From: Gluconobacter thailandicus F149-1 = NBRC 100600
Lineage (GTDB): Bacteria; Pseudomonadota; Alphaproteobacteria; Acetobacterales; Acetobacteraceae
NCBI RefSeq assembly: GCF_000964465.1
Contig: NZ_BANH01000008.1
Coordinates: 44,255-108,254, forward strand
DNA: 64,000 nucleotides
Direction of reading: 5' to 3'
Numbering within the stretch: the first letter of the stretch is position 1; each line of letters starts with the position of its first letter. Below the pieces are notes generated by a model. The model made no database searches and was not told where the DNA came from. It saw only the letters and a list, made by a program, of their open reading frames with translations. Shown here in pieces: positions 17,781 through 33,008 of this stretch. The position numbers and the translations under genes are program-made.

Positions 17781-19601
17781 ATGGAAATCCGTAACATCGC
17801 CATCATCGCGCACGTCGATCATGGCAAAACCACGCTGGTTGACGCGCTCCTCAAGCAGTCCGGCTCTTTCCGCGAGAACCAGCACGTTGCTGATCGCGCG
17901 ATGGACAGCAATGATCTCGAACGCGAGCGTGGCATCACCATTCTCGCCAAGTGCACGTCCGTTGTCTGGAAAGACTCGCGTATCAACATCATTGATACGC
18001 CGGGCCATGCTGACTTCGGTGGCGAAGTCGAGCGTATCCTGAGCATGGTGGATGGCGCGATCATCCTTGTGGACGCCGCTGAAGGCGCTCTTCCGCAGAC
18101 GAAGTTCGTTCTGGGCAAGGCTCTGGCCCGTGGTATCCGTCCGATCGTGGTCGTGAACAAGATCGACCGTAGCGATGCGCGTCCGGACGAAGTGCACGAA
18201 GAAATCTTCGATCTGTTTGCGTCCCTCGGCGCTGACGAGCACCAGCTCGACTTCCCGATGCTGTACGCTTCCGGCCGTCAGGGCTGGGCTGATCTTGAGC
18301 TGGACGGACCGAAGAAGGACCTGTCCCCGCTGTTCGATCTGGTTCTGCGCCACGTCCCGACGCCAAACGTCGACAAGGACGCGCCTTTCGGCATGGTTGC
18401 AACCATCCTTGAGAGCGACAACTTCCTTGGCCGTATCCTGACGGGTCGTATCGATCAGGGTCGTGCGAAGGTGAACATGCCGGTTCGCGTTCTGCGTCCG
18501 GATGGTTCCGTTGTCGAAAGCGGCCGTCTGACGAAGCTGTTGTCTTTCCGCGGTCTGGATCGCGTGCCGGTGGATGAAGCCGAAGCCGGTGACATCGTGG
18601 CCGTTGCAGGTCTGTCCGAAGCAACGATTCCTGACACGATCGCTGATCCGTCCATCACCGAGCCGCTCCCGTCCCGCCCGGTTGATCCGCCGACCCTGTC
18701 CATGACCTTCCGTATCAACGATGGTCCGCTGGGTGGCCGTGAAGGCAAGAAGGTCACGTCCCGTCAGATCCGTGACCGTCTCTTCAAGGAAACCGAAGGC
18801 AACGTGGCCATCAAGGTGACGGAAAGCCCGGAAAGCGAAGCGTTTGAAGTTGCCGGCCGTGGCGAACTTCAGCTGGGCGTTCTGATTGAAACGATGCGTC
18901 GTGAAGGCTTCGAGCTGACGATCGGTCGTCCGCGCGTGCTCTTCCGTGAAAACGAAGAGACCGGCGAGCGTGAAGAGCCGTTCGAAGAAGTTCTGGTCGA
19001 CGTGGACGAGCCGTATTCCGGCGTCGTTGTTGAGAAGATGTCCCTGCGTAAGGGCGTGATGCAGGATATGCGTCCGTCCGGTGGTGGTAAGGTCCGTCTG
19101 ACGTTCCTGATCCCGTCGCGTGGCCTGATCGGCTATCATGGCGAGTTCCTGACCGACACGCGCGGTACGGGCCTCATGAACCGTCTGTTCCACGGCTATC
19201 TGCCATATGTTGGCACGATCGAAGGCCGTCGCAACGGCTCCCTGATCTCTGCTGAAGATGGTCAGACGACGCAGTATGCGCTGTTCGCCCTTCAGGATCG
19301 TGGCACGATGTTCGTTGACGCTGGCGAAAAGATCTACACAGGCATGATCCTGGGTGAGCATTCCCGCGAGAACGATCTGGACATCAATGCGGTCCGTGAA
19401 AAGAAGCTCACCAACATGCGTGCATCCGGCAAGGATGAAGCCCTGCTTCTGACGCCGCCGCGCCGCATGAGCCTTGAGCAGGCCATCGCCTACATCGAAG
19501 ACGATGAACTGGTTGAAGTAACGCCATCTGCCATTCGTATCCGTAAGCGTTATCTGGATCCGAACGAGCGTAAGCGCGCTTCCAAGAGCCGCGAAAGCTG
19601 A
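17781..19601 (+). CDS. typA: Ribosome-associated GTPase TypA/BipA
   Basis: Translational GTPase of the BipA/TypA family, about 606 residues, which binds ribosomes and is needed for stress or low-temperature assembly. G1 [15 protein letters not shown], the switch region RGITILAK, G3 [11 protein letters not shown] and G4 NKIDR are all present, followed by EF-G-like domains III and V and the TypA-specific C-terminal domain ([20 protein letters not shown]). The start at 17781 ([15 protein letters not shown]) is the family start; 34 upstream in-frame residues are not conserved. Codon use is strongly biased (CGT/CGC Arg, few rare codons), which suggests high expression. Followed by a strong terminator. 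Confidence 0.97.
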   Translation: MEIRNIAIIAHVDHGKTTLVDALLKQSGSFRENQHVADRAMDSNDLERERGITILAKCTSVVWKDSRINIIDTPGHADFGGEVERILSMVDGAIILVDAAEGALPQTKFVLGKALARGIRPIVVVNKIDRSDARPDEVHEEIFDLFASLGADEHQLDFPMLYASGRQGWADLELDGPKKDLSPLFDLVLRHVPTPNVDKDAPFGMVATILESDNFLGRILTGRIDQGRAKVNMPVRVLRPDGSVVESGRLTKLLSFRGLDRVPVDEAEAGDIVAVAGLSEATIPDTIADPSITEPLPSRPVDPPTLSMTFRINDGPLGGREGKKVTSRQIRDRLFKETEGNVAIKVTESPESEAFEVAGRGELQLGVLIETMRREGFELTIGRPRVLFRENEETGEREEPFEEVLVDVDEPYSGVVVEKMSLRKGVMQDMRPSGGGKVRLTFLIPSRGLIGYHGEFLTDTRGTGLMNRLFHGYLPYVGTIEGRRNGSLISAEDGQTTQYALFALQDRGTMFVDAGEKIYTGMILGEHSRENDLDINAVREKKLTNMRASGKDEALLLTPPRRMSLEQAIAYIEDDELVEVTPSAIRIRKRYLDPNERKRASKSRES

Positions 19602-19631
19602 TCTTTTCCCATAAGGGAACAGATCCTGAAG

Positions 19632-19666
19632 AACGCGCACCGGATGTCCGGTGCGCGTTTTTTTTT
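19632..19666 (+). terminator. Rho-independent terminator of typA
   Basis: Perfect stem AACGCGCACCGGA / TCCGGTGCGCGTT with a 2-base loop, followed by about nine Ts. Confidence 0.9.
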
Positions 19667-19878
19667 GTGCCTGAGAGTCGAGGGGAAGAATTCAGGAAGT
19701 CCCCGTCGGGACTTTGGCAGAATTGAGGCGTATTTGCGAAGACACGCCTCTATCCCCCTGAAATTTCAAAAAGTTAATGCACGACGAAAGTGCTGGCTGG
19801 TGCTAGTTTCAAAGTATGGCCACTTTGGTTTTCTGAAATGTGGTCCGTTTTTTCAGTTTTCTGGAGCTTCGTTCTCAG

Positions 19879-20154
19879 ATGCGCCTTTTCAATCGTTCCC
19901 TTATCGCTGCCGTTTCTGCACTGGCCCTGACGGCTGCTCCGGCTTTTGCTGATCCTGCTGCACCGGCAGAAACCACAACCGCACCGACGGCTGCTGCACC
20001 GGCTGCGCCTGCCGCGACGGATTCTGCGACTTCCACGGACACGACGACCAAGAAGAAGCACCACCACAACAAGAAGAAGCATCACAAGAAGCACAAGAAG
20101 GCCGCTGCTGCGACTTCCGCTCCGGCCGACGATGCAGCTGCTCCGTCCAACTGA
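19879..20154 (+). CDS. Secreted Ala/Thr- and Lys/His-rich peptide, Asr-like
   Basis: A 91-residue protein with a clear signal peptide (MRLFNRSLIAAVSALALT ending near AFA-D), then an Ala/Pro/Thr-rich low-complexity segment, a Lys/His cluster (KKKHHHNKKKHHKKHKK) at ~57-74, and an Ala/Ser/Asp tail. The layout resembles acid-shock protein Asr (signal peptide, Ala/Thr linker, basic KKHHK repeats), which is periplasmic and acid-induced. A role in acid tolerance or metal binding would suit an acid producer but is inference. The gene stands alone between two terminators. The upstream region is AT-rich and the ATG has a GGAG site about ten bases before it. Confidence 0.75.
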   Translation: MRLFNRSLIAAVSALALTAAPAFADPAAPAETTTAPTAAAPAAPAATDSATSTDTTTKKKHHHNKKKHHKKHKKAAAATSAPADDAAAPSN

Positions 20155-20193
20155 TTTCAGAATGGGCGCCGGCTTGACGGGCCTGTGATGATG

Positions 20194-20229
20194 AAACGGG
20201 GTCGGCCTTAGGGCTGGCCCCGTTTTTTA
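20194..20229 (+). terminator. Rho-independent terminator of the Asr-like gene
   Basis: Stem ACGGGGTCGGCC / GGCTGGCCCCGT with a short loop and six Ts. Confidence 0.85.
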
Positions 20230-20543
20230 TTGTCTGAAGGCTGCCGCGCGATCACAGTGCGGCTCATGGCCGACAGGCATGAGCTTGGCAGTCTATTTTG
20301 CGGGGAATGGCTGGTTGGTAGAGGCACGCTCTATCCGGCAAAAGTACCTGGCAATGCCTCGGCATGAGGATGCAGGCCATCAGGAGCTTCAGAGCGCTCT
20401 TCCGGCTGTGAGAAGAGAGGACGTTTTTGGTTTGTCTGTCCTGGCTATACTGCAACTATTCAGCAGTTGCCGTCAGAGCCGGTGCGACTGTGCATTCAGT
20501 GTTTCCCGGCAAGGGTAATGACGACCTTGCCGGGGAAATGTCT
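20230..20543. other. Intergenic region with a hairpin, no supported gene
   Basis: Short frames of 60-80 codons exist on both strands but none has a convincing start, composition or family look. At 20502-20538 there is a strong inverted repeat (CCCGGCAAGG / CCTTGCCGGG) just behind the dadA stop. It lacks a T run but is placed to act as a 3' end hairpin for dadA. Confidence 0.5.
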
Positions 20544-21797
20544 TTACAGGTAACGGTCGAGAGACAGGTCCAGTGACGGGATAGCTGTCTGGCGGCCGGA
20601 AATCTGGTCTGCCACGATCTGGCCGGACCCGGCAGCCATGGTCCAACCCAGTGTTCCATGGCCTGTATTGAGCCACAGGTTCTCGTAGCGTGGGGATGGG
20701 CCGACGATGGGCGTGCCGTCCGGCGTGCAGGGGCGCAGGCCGGTCCAGTAACGTGCCGCAGAAAGGTCGCCGCCGCCGTACATTTCGTTGAAGGACAGTT
20801 CCAGTGTCTCGCGGCGATCCGGGCTGAGACGCAGGCTAAAGCCCGTCAGTTCAGCTGTGCCGCCAATCCGGATACGGTCCCCGAGGCGCGTGATGGCAAC
20901 CTTGTAGGTTTCGTCATTGACCGTCGAAACCGGTGCACGGCTCTCGTCCGTAATCGGCATGGTGAGGGAGTACCCCTTCACCGGATAGATGGGCAGACGC
21001 AGCTCAAGCGGCTTCATCAGACGCGGCGAGTAGCTTCCCAGCGCGAGAACATAAGCGTCTGCCTTGAGGCGCCCGGCACTTGTGCGGATGCTCAGGATGG
21101 AATCGCTGGTGGCCTCAATGGCTTCAATGTTCGTGCCCAGGCGGAATTTCACGCCTTTTTGCTCGGCCATGGCAGCAAGGCGACGCGTGAAGAGATGGGC
21201 ATCACCCGTCTGATCACCCGGCAGACGCAGGCCACCCCGAAGACGGTGGCGCGCATGGGCCAGACCCGGCTCATGAGCGATGATTTCATCAACGTTCAGA
21301 AGCTGATGATCCACGCCGCTTTCTGCCAGAAGGCGCATATCTTCTGCAGCGTGTTCGACCTGTGCGTCTGTCCGGAAAAGCTGGATCAGACCTTTCTGGT
21401 CGCCATCATACGTAATGCCGGTTTCGTCGCGCAGGGCGTCGATCTTGTCGCGGGCATATTCCGCAATCCGGAGCATCCGGCTCTTGTTGATGTCGTAGGC
21501 TTTTTCGGAACAGTTCGCGAGCAGCTCGCCCATGAAGCGGAACATGGCAGTGTCAAAGCGCGGGCGGACGACCAGTGGGCTGTGTTTGCTGGTCATCCAT
21601 TTGGCGACCTTGAACGGCAGACCTGGCATGGCCCATGGCGTCGAATAACCGGGGGACACCTGACCGGCATTGGCGAAGGATGTTTCGAGACCTACGCCTG
21701 GCTGCCGGTCAATGACTTCAACCTCATGGCCTTCCTGAGCAAGGTACCAGGCGGTTGTGACACCGATGACACCGGCGCCCATGACGATGATTTTCAT
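20544..21797 (-). CDS. dadA: D-amino acid dehydrogenase, FAD-dependent
   Basis: A 417-residue flavoprotein that oxidises D-amino acids to 2-oxo acids, feeding electrons to the respiratory chain. N-terminal FAD-binding GAGVIGVTTAWYLAQEG (residues ~7-23), followed by LETSFANAGQVSPGYSTPWA, which is diagnostic of DadA. The C-terminus has YWTGLRPCTPDGTPIVG and LNTGHGTLGWTMAAGSG. Length is standard. Usual partners (the dadX alanine racemase or an Lrp regulator) are not in the window. It lies 97 bases downstream of the NADP reductase gene in the same direction, perhaps one transcript. Confidence 0.94.
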   Translation of the reverse strand: MKIIVMGAGVIGVTTAWYLAQEGHEVEVIDRQPGVGLETSFANAGQVSPGYSTPWAMPGLPFKVAKWMTSKHSPLVVRPRFDTAMFRFMGELLANCSEKAYDINKSRMLRIAEYARDKIDALRDETGITYDGDQKGLIQLFRTDAQVEHAAEDMRLLAESGVDHQLLNVDEIIAHEPGLAHARHRLRGGLRLPGDQTGDAHLFTRRLAAMAEQKGVKFRLGTNIEAIEATSDSILSIRTSAGRLKADAYVLALGSYSPRLMKPLELRLPIYPVKGYSLTMPITDESRAPVSTVNDETYKVAITRLGDRIRIGGTAELTGFSLRLSPDRRETLELSFNEMYGGGDLSAARYWTGLRPCTPDGTPIVGPSPRYENLWLNTGHGTLGWTMAAGSGQIVADQISGRQTAIPSLDLSLDRYL

Positions 21798-21893
21798 GAC
21801 AGTTCTGCTGCTTTCCGATTGGTAGAAAACCGTTTTTTCGATTTGGTACCGATCAGATCAGCACCAGCGGAAACGGTTGTCTACCCCCGGTTT

Positions 21894-22916
21894 TCAGCCC
21901 GGAACGCCCTTGCTGGTGGAATATTCGAAGTGTAGGGCTGTATCCGGATGAACTATGGCGTGGATCGCATGAACTGCCATTGCGCCTTCCGAAAATCCCT
22001 GAAGAATTAATTTAAGCTTGCCGGGATATGTGGCCACGTCGCCGACGGCAAAAATGCCTGGCGTGCTGCTCTCCAGTGTGGCTGGCGTGACAGGCACCGT
22101 GTTGCGATGCGTATCCAGTCCCCACAGGGCGATCGGGCCGAGATCGGTGGACAGACCATAGAACGGCAGGAGCGTATCGGCTTCCAGATGGCGGGAGTCG
22201 CCAGCCAGCGTGGTGACTTCCACCGCGGACAGCTGACCATCCGTGCCATGCAGTGCATGAAGCTGGTAGGGAACGACCTTCTCAATGCGTCCGGCGGTAA
22301 TCTGCTCTTCAATACGGGACAGCGTTTCCGGTGCGCCACGGAAGCGGTCACGACGATGGAGCAGGTAGATCTTTTCGGCGACTTCAGAGAGGGACAGGGC
22401 CCAGTCGAGAGCAGAATCGCCACCACCGGCGACGACGATTGTCTTGCCCGCAAAATCAGCACGCTTCTTGACGTAATACTGAACAGCACCCGTCCGCTCG
22501 TAAGCTTCCAGTCCCTCCAGCGGTGGACGGTTCGGGCCGAACGCACCGGCACCTGCGGCGATGATGACAGCCTTGGCTTTCACGGTATCGCCACGTGCTG
22601 TTGTCAGCGTAAAGTCCCCACGATGGCCCGTCAGGGTTTCCACGCGGGAGCCGAGCAGACGTGGAACGTCGAACGGAGCAATCTGCTTGTCCAGCGCCTC
22701 GATCAGTGCGCCACCTTCAATGGAAGGGTGAGCCGGAATGTCGTAGATCGGCTTTTCTGGATACAGCGCCGCACACTGGCCGCCAATGCTGTCGAGCGCG
22801 TCAATCAGGACGCAGCTCAGTTTGAGCATTCCGCATTCAAAAGCTGCGAAGAGGGCGGTCGGGCCGGCGCCAACAATTGCGACGTCGGTGGAGAGGGTTT
22901 GAGGTGAAATCGTCAT
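21894..22916 (-). CDS. Ferredoxin/flavodoxin-NADP+ reductase, thioredoxin-reductase-like
   Basis: A 340-residue flavoprotein of the TrxR-like ferredoxin-NADP reductase group (YumC type). The FAD motif VGAGPTALFAAFECG is near residue 15, with IGGQCAALYPEKPIYDIPA next. The NADPH motif VVAGGGDSALDWALSL follows, and GIFAVGDVATYPGKLKLIL binds FAD near the C-terminus. The CxxC disulfide of true thioredoxin reductases is absent between the domains, which supports the ferredoxin or flavodoxin reductase role. The start at 22916 lies 46 bases from the divergent glycosyltransferase start. Confidence 0.9.
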   Translation of the reverse strand: MTISPQTLSTDVAIVGAGPTALFAAFECGMLKLSCVLIDALDSIGGQCAALYPEKPIYDIPAHPSIEGGALIEALDKQIAPFDVPRLLGSRVETLTGHRGDFTLTTARGDTVKAKAVIIAAGAGAFGPNRPPLEGLEAYERTGAVQYYVKKRADFAGKTIVVAGGGDSALDWALSLSEVAEKIYLLHRRDRFRGAPETLSRIEEQITAGRIEKVVPYQLHALHGTDGQLSAVEVTTLAGDSRHLEADTLLPFYGLSTDLGPIALWGLDTHRNTVPVTPATLESSTPGIFAVGDVATYPGKLKLILQGFSEGAMAVHAIHAIVHPDTALHFEYSTSKGVPG

Positions 22917-22962
22917 ATCTGTTTCTTAGGCGTTTTGAGTTGAATGGGGTAGACCATCCCGC

Positions 22963-24035
22963 ATGCGGTGCGCCTTTGTCATCCAACATATTAATGCAAC
23001 AGGCGGAACCGAGCGCTCTGCCTGTGCGGTGATGAACGGGCTTGTTCAGCGGGATGTGACGGTTCATCTGCTGGAACTTGTGGGAAATGGCCCACCCGTT
23101 TTTCCGCTGGATGACAGAATTCCCGTAAAATCCCTGTTTGAAAAGCCGGTAAAAATTTTCAATTCCTGGCTGCGAATTGTCGGACGATTGGTGCGCTATC
23201 TGAAGCGTCACCGCATCGACACGCTTGTTGTCGTGGAAGCCACACACGCCCTGTATGGCGTGGCCGCGGCCCGTCTGGCCGGGAGTCGCTGCATCGTATG
23301 GGAACACTTCAATTTCAACATTACGCTGGAGCGTCGCAAAAGGGTCTGGGGGCGACAGATTGCGGCCAGATGGGCTGACGACGTTGTTGTTCTGACGGCT
23401 CGGGACAAGGCGCTCTGGCAGGCAGGACGGGAGGTGCGGGCGTCTCTGACAGTTATTCCCAACATGGCACCTCCTGTCTGGAAGACGCCCTATGATGACA
23501 CTTCACGAACCGTTCTGACGATAGGCCGACTGACGACACAGAAGGGGCACGACCTCCTGTTGGAGGCATGGCAGAAGGTGGAATCTGACGCGCGTGGAAC
23601 AGGGTGGTCTCTGCTGATCCGTGGCGATGGGCCTGAGTGGGATCTTTTGCATCAGGCCATAAACGGCCTCTCGCATGTCACGCTGGCTCCCGCAACACAC
23701 CAGATTGAAGCAGAGTATCGAGGGGCTGGACTGTATGTTTGTTCTTCCCGCTATGAAGGACTTCCCATGGTTCTGCTGGAAGCCTCGTCGGCCGGGCTGC
23801 CGATTGTATCTTTCGCCTGTGAAACCGGCCCTGCGGAAATCGTGGAGGACGGTGTAAATGGAGTGCTGGTTCAGCCGGGCGATATTCCAGAACTGGCCGA
23901 AGCGCTTCTGTCTTTAATGGCGCAGACAGAAAAAAGGCGGACCATGTCTGCCATGGGCCGCCGTAAAGCATTGGAGTTTCAGGAAGAGACAGTCATGGCC
24001 CGATGGATGGACCTGCTGTCTCTTCCTCGTGGTGT

Positions 24036-24039
<4 letters not shown>
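22963..24039 (+). CDS. GT4-family glycosyltransferase
   Basis: A 358-residue GT-B glycosyltransferase. The N-terminal acceptor domain begins MRCAFVIQHINATGGTERS, as in GT4 enzymes. The C-terminal donor domain has LTIGRLTTQKGHDLLLEAW, IRGDGPEW and the E..G..E motif in SRYEGLPMVLLEASSAGLP, then FACETGPAEIVEDGVNG. It is likely cytoplasmic or membrane-associated and acts on an extracellular polysaccharide or lipid-linked glycan; donor and acceptor cannot be told. Its stop overlaps by four bases the stop of the convergent giant nuclease-Hint-glycosyltransferase gene. Confidence 0.9.
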
Positions 24040-29285
<5,246 letters not shown>

Positions 29286-29505
29286 CGGTCAATACCCTGA
29301 CAGGAATGGTTTTATTCAGAATGGTTACTGAAAAGTTAAAAACCATTTCTCTTTGTATGTAATAAAGAGTCAATAAGGATTGTTTTGATTTTGCAAAGAA
29401 TCACAAAACATTCATTTTATTTCGTTTTGTGTCATATTCTATGCTTGTAGTGGGCAATATCCTGTTGCCAGAAACCAGAACATTCCCCCGCTTGATGGAT
29501 GGCGC

Positions 29506-29976
29506 GTGCGGCGTCACATTGCGTGGATGCAGATACGTCTTCCCGATCAGTCCTCGACCGAACATCTTGCGGCCCGAATCGCCGGGCTTTGCGCTCCGGG
29601 CGATTGCATTGCCTTGTCAGGTGGTCTGGGGGCTGGGAAAAGCACCTTCGCGCGTGCGTTTCTGCGGGTTCTGGCCCGTGACCCACAGATGGAGGTTCCA
29701 AGCCCGAGTTTTGCGCTGGTTCAGCCTTACGACACCTCCGCCGGGCCAGTTTTCCACTATGATCTATGGCGGCTGGATGGGCCGGATGCGCTGTATGAAC
29801 TGGCCTGGGATGAAGCCTGTGAAGGCATCATGCTGGTGGAGTGGCCAGAGCGCGCTGAAGATCTGCTCCCTGCCAATGCCCTGCATCTGACGCTGACTGC
29901 CGGCGCGACAGAAGACGAACGGTTTGCAGAGCTGACCGGCTGGCCGGACGAACGTCTGAGCGGGATTGCGCTATGA
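29506..29976 (+). CDS. tsaE: tRNA threonylcarbamoyladenosine biosynthesis ATPase TsaE
   Basis: P-loop ATPase of the t6A tRNA-modification complex, about 150 residues. Walker A GGLGAGKSTFARAFL, followed by SPSFALVQPYD, the FHYDLWRLDGPDALYEL block with the family's Asp/Leu/Tyr, and LVEWPERAEDLLP near the C-terminus. Start may be GTG 29506 or ATG 29527; conservation begins after the latter. The stop overlaps addB (ATGA), a gene arrangement with translational coupling. The 220 bases before it are AT-rich and shared with the divergent giant gene's promoter region. Confidence 0.92.
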   Translation: MRRHIAWMQIRLPDQSSTEHLAARIAGLCAPGDCIALSGGLGAGKSTFARAFLRVLARDPQMEVPSPSFALVQPYDTSAGPVFHYDLWRLDGPDALYELAWDEACEGIMLVEWPERAEDLLPANALHLTLTAGATEDERFAELTGWPDERLSGIAL

Positions 29977-32900
29977 CGGTTGTTACGATCGCGGGTACCG
30001 AGCCGTTTCTGGATCGGGTTGCTCATGAATGGCTGAAGCAGGACCCCGCTGCCGGAACAGATGGCCCAGGGCTGCTGCTCGTGCCGAGCCGTCGTGCCGG
30101 CCGTGCGTTGATGGAAGCCTTCCTGCGGGTACTGGACGGGCAGGCGTCCCTCCTGCCGCGCATCGTGGCAATCAATGACGTGGATGAAGAGGCGCTGGCG
30201 TCCATCGGGATTGATGTCTCGTTGCCTCCTGCTGTTGAGCCACAGAGACGGCTTGCCGTGCTGTCCATGCTGATTCTGCAAACGCCCATTGTCAGTGTCG
30301 GGGTGGACAAAACCAAGGGCATTGATCGGGCCTGGCCTCTCGCCAAGGCGCTGGCGGACCTGATGGATGAGGCCGAGCGGAGCGGGGTCGATCTGGCGGC
30401 AAGTTTGCCAGAAGCCGTGGAAGAACGCTTTTCAGAACACTGGCAGCAGACGCTGAAATTTCTGGAAATTGTCACGACAATCTGGCCGAAATGGCTGGAA
30501 GAAGAAGGCTTGTCGAACCCCGTTGCCCGTCAGGTTGCGCGTCTGAAAGCGCAGGCGGACGCGTGGCGGCATCTTCCGCCTCATACGCCCGTTTGGGCGG
30601 TCGGGTTTGCCGATGGGTCCGCAGCGGTTTCAGATGTGCTGGCGGCGGTGGCGACATTACCGGCCGGGCTGGTGATCCTGCCGGGTGTTGATCTGGACTT
30701 ACCTCAGGCGATGTGGGACGCGCTGCCCTCGTCGCATCCACAGGCGGGTCTCAAGGAAATTCTCACAGATCTGGGCCTGACACGCAACGCTCTGACGGAT
30801 TGGGACGGCGGCAGGGATCGGGCCAGAGAGCGCCTGATGCGTGGCGTCATGCTGCCGGAACAGGGGATTACGGCCTGGGGGCGGGATCTGAACCCGCGTA
30901 ATATTTCAGGCCTGTCTCTGCTGCCCGCACAGGATCAGCAGCAGGAAGCGCAGTCCATCGCGCTGATCCTTAGAAATGTGGTGTCCGTGCCCGGGCAGAC
31001 CTGTGCGCTTGTGACACCAGATCGTAGCCTTGCTCAGCGTGTCGGGACCGAGCTTCTGCGGTTCGGCATCTATGCTGATGACAGTGCCGGCGAGCCTCTG
31101 GCGCAGACGCCAGCCGCCGTCTTCCTACGTCTGATCGCCACGGCGGCCGAGGCCCAGCTTTCACCGGTGGCTCTGCTTTCTGTTCTGAAACACCCTTTGG
31201 CGTCTCTTGGTCGGACACCGGGTAACTGTCACGCCTCGGCCCGTCGGCTGGAGCGTTTGTTGCTGCGTGGACCCGCTCCTGCACCCGGTATCGCGGGCCT
31301 CAAAGCGGCACTTGAGACGTATATCCAGAACCAGCGTGATCCGGACAATGGCGCCAGCGCGGATGCTCCTGATGAGCCGGAAGGCCCAGCAGCGTTCATC
31401 GCCCGGATTGAAGCGGCTTTCGCTCCTCTGCTCAGCCTCTCCGGCGCGGTTCCGCTCCCCGAATTGCTGGAAGCCCTGATCCATACTGCCGAAGCCCTGG
31501 CCGCGACCGAAACAGAACTGACCGCAGAGCCCGAAGAAGGACTGCATCCGGGCGGCCGTCTCTGGATGGGGGACGATGGTGAAGCTCTGTCCCGCCATCT
31601 GGCTGCCCTGATCCAGCATACCGGCATCCTGCCACCGCAAAGGTTGGCGCATCTGGATTCTTTTTTGAATACGTCCATGGCCGGGCAGATGCTGACGGGC
31701 CTGCGCGCGCATCGGGGTGGTGTGGAACTGGCCCATCCGCGTGTCACCATTCTCGGTGTGCTCGAGGCGCGTCTGTTGGCGTTCGATGTGGTTGTTCTGG
31801 GTGGATTAAACGAAACGGTCTGGCCACCTGCGACTGATCCGGGGCCATGGTTGAGCCGCCCAATGCGGACGCGTGTTGGGCTGCCGTCTCCTGAGCGGCA
31901 GATCGGCATCAGCGCTCATGATTTCGTCTCAACGGCTCTGGCCGCTGGGGAGGTCGTGTTTTCCAGTTCCGCTCGACGGGATGGTGCACCGGGTGTGCCC
32001 GCCCGCTGGATGGTGCGAATGGAAGCATTCCTGGGTGGCCGCGGGCAGAAGCTACCTGTGCATCCCGCGCTCGAATGGCAAAAGGCCATGGATCAGCCGC
32101 TGGATGGTGCAGAAACCGTGGCTCCCCCAGAGCCAAGGCCTCCTGTGGCACTCCGGCCGCGTCGTCTGAGCATCACGGAGATCGAGACGTGGATGCAGGA
32201 CCCGTATGCCATTTACGCCAAGCATGTTCTGAAGCTGAAGGCGCTTAAGCCGCTTGAAGAAGGTGCAGAACACGCGGATTTCGGCATGATTGTGCATGAG
32301 GCCATGGATCGGGTTCTCAAAGACTATCCGGATCGCTGGCCGCAGAATGTGGCCGCATCCCTGAAGCGCGCCTTCGCGGAAGAACTGGCCAAGGCCAATA
32401 TGCGACCTGCGCTGGTCAGTTGGTGGAGCCCAAGGCTGGAGCGTATTGCAGACTGGGTCGCCATACAGGAGCGGAGCCGTCGGGAACAGGAACACGCCAT
32501 CGCGCGGCATATGGAAGTGTCTGCGTCCTTCAGGATCGAAGCTGCACGTGCACCGTTCGAACTGCGCGGTAGGGCGGACCGCATTGATGTTGATGAAGAC
32601 GGCAAGGCGACGATCTTCGATTACAAAACCGGCTCCCCGCCCACCGGCAAGGCGGTGGAAGGTGGGTGGTCCATTCAGCTTGTTCTGGAAGGGGCACTGC
32701 TGGCTAAGGGCGCTTTCGAAGGCGTTCCGGCGGCTGAGACGAAACAGCTTCTGTACTGGCATCTGACAGGCGGCGATGATCCGGGGAAAGAAAGCGAAGT
32801 CCCAAGCCGGAAGTCCAGCCTTGATGCGGCTGCCCTGATTGGTGAGGCCATGGAAAAACTGCGTGGCCTCATTGATGAGTATGACCAGCCCGAGCAGCCT

Positions 32901-33008
32901 TATCGCTCCCAGCCCTGGGCCGGGCATGTGCCACGCTACACGGACTACGCCCAATTGGCACGGGTGGATGAATGGCGCGCGGCCTATGCGGAAGGAGACG
33001 ACTCATGA
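29973..33008 (+). CDS. addB: Double-strand break repair protein AddB
   Basis: The AddB subunit (1011 residues) of the alphaproteobacterial AddAB helicase-nuclease, which processes DNA ends for RecA loading. It has the N-terminal LLLVPSRRAGRALMEAFL block, a central helicase-like region without intact helicase motifs, VVLGGLNETVWPP, and a C-terminal RecB-type nuclease domain with RADRIDVDEDG and the catalytic FDYKTG near residue 880. Start and stop overlap tsaE and addA respectively by four bases. Confidence 0.94.
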   Translation: MTVVTIAGTEPFLDRVAHEWLKQDPAAGTDGPGLLLVPSRRAGRALMEAFLRVLDGQASLLPRIVAINDVDEEALASIGIDVSLPPAVEPQRRLAVLSMLILQTPIVSVGVDKTKGIDRAWPLAKALADLMDEAERSGVDLAASLPEAVEERFSEHWQQTLKFLEIVTTIWPKWLEEEGLSNPVARQVARLKAQADAWRHLPPHTPVWAVGFADGSAAVSDVLAAVATLPAGLVILPGVDLDLPQAMWDALPSSHPQAGLKEILTDLGLTRNALTDWDGGRDRARERLMRGVMLPEQGITAWGRDLNPRNISGLSLLPAQDQQQEAQSIALILRNVVSVPGQTCALVTPDRSLAQRVGTELLRFGIYADDSAGEPLAQTPAAVFLRLIATAAEAQLSPVALLSVLKHPLASLGRTPGNCHASARRLERLLLRGPAPAPGIAGLKAALETYIQNQRDPDNGASADAPDEPEGPAAFIARIEAAFAPLLSLSGAVPLPELLEALIHTAEALAATETELTAEPEEGLHPGGRLWMGDDGEALSRHLAALIQHTGILPPQRLAHLDSFLNTSMAGQMLTGLRAHRGGVELAHPRVTILGVLEARLLAFDVVVLGGLNETVWPPATDPGPWLSRPMRTRVGLPSPERQIGISAHDFVSTALAAGEVVFSSSARRDGAPGVPARWMVRMEAFLGGRGQKLPVHPALEWQKAMDQPLDGAETVAPPEPRPPVALRPRRLSITEIETWMQDPYAIYAKHVLKLKALKPLEEGAEHADFGMIVHEAMDRVLKDYPDRWPQNVAASLKRAFAEELAKANMRPALVSWWSPRLERIADWVAIQERSRREQEHAIARHMEVSASFRIEAARAPFELRGRADRIDVDEDGKATIFDYKTGSPPTGKAVEGGWSIQLVLEGALLAKGAFEGVPAAETKQLLYWHLTGGDDPGKESEVPSRKSSLDAAALIGEAMEKLRGLIDEYDQPEQPYRSQPWAGHVPRYTDYAQLARVDEWRAAYAEGDDS

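Noticed and set aside
17751..19640. 629-codon open frame on the minus strand
   Set aside because: It lies antisense across almost all of typA. Such long shadows arise from the strong codon bias of typA; it has no family look and crosses the typA terminator.
20658..21935. 425-codon open frame on the plus strand
   Set aside because: Antisense to dadA and into the next gene; its composition is that of a mirror frame and no domain is recognisable.
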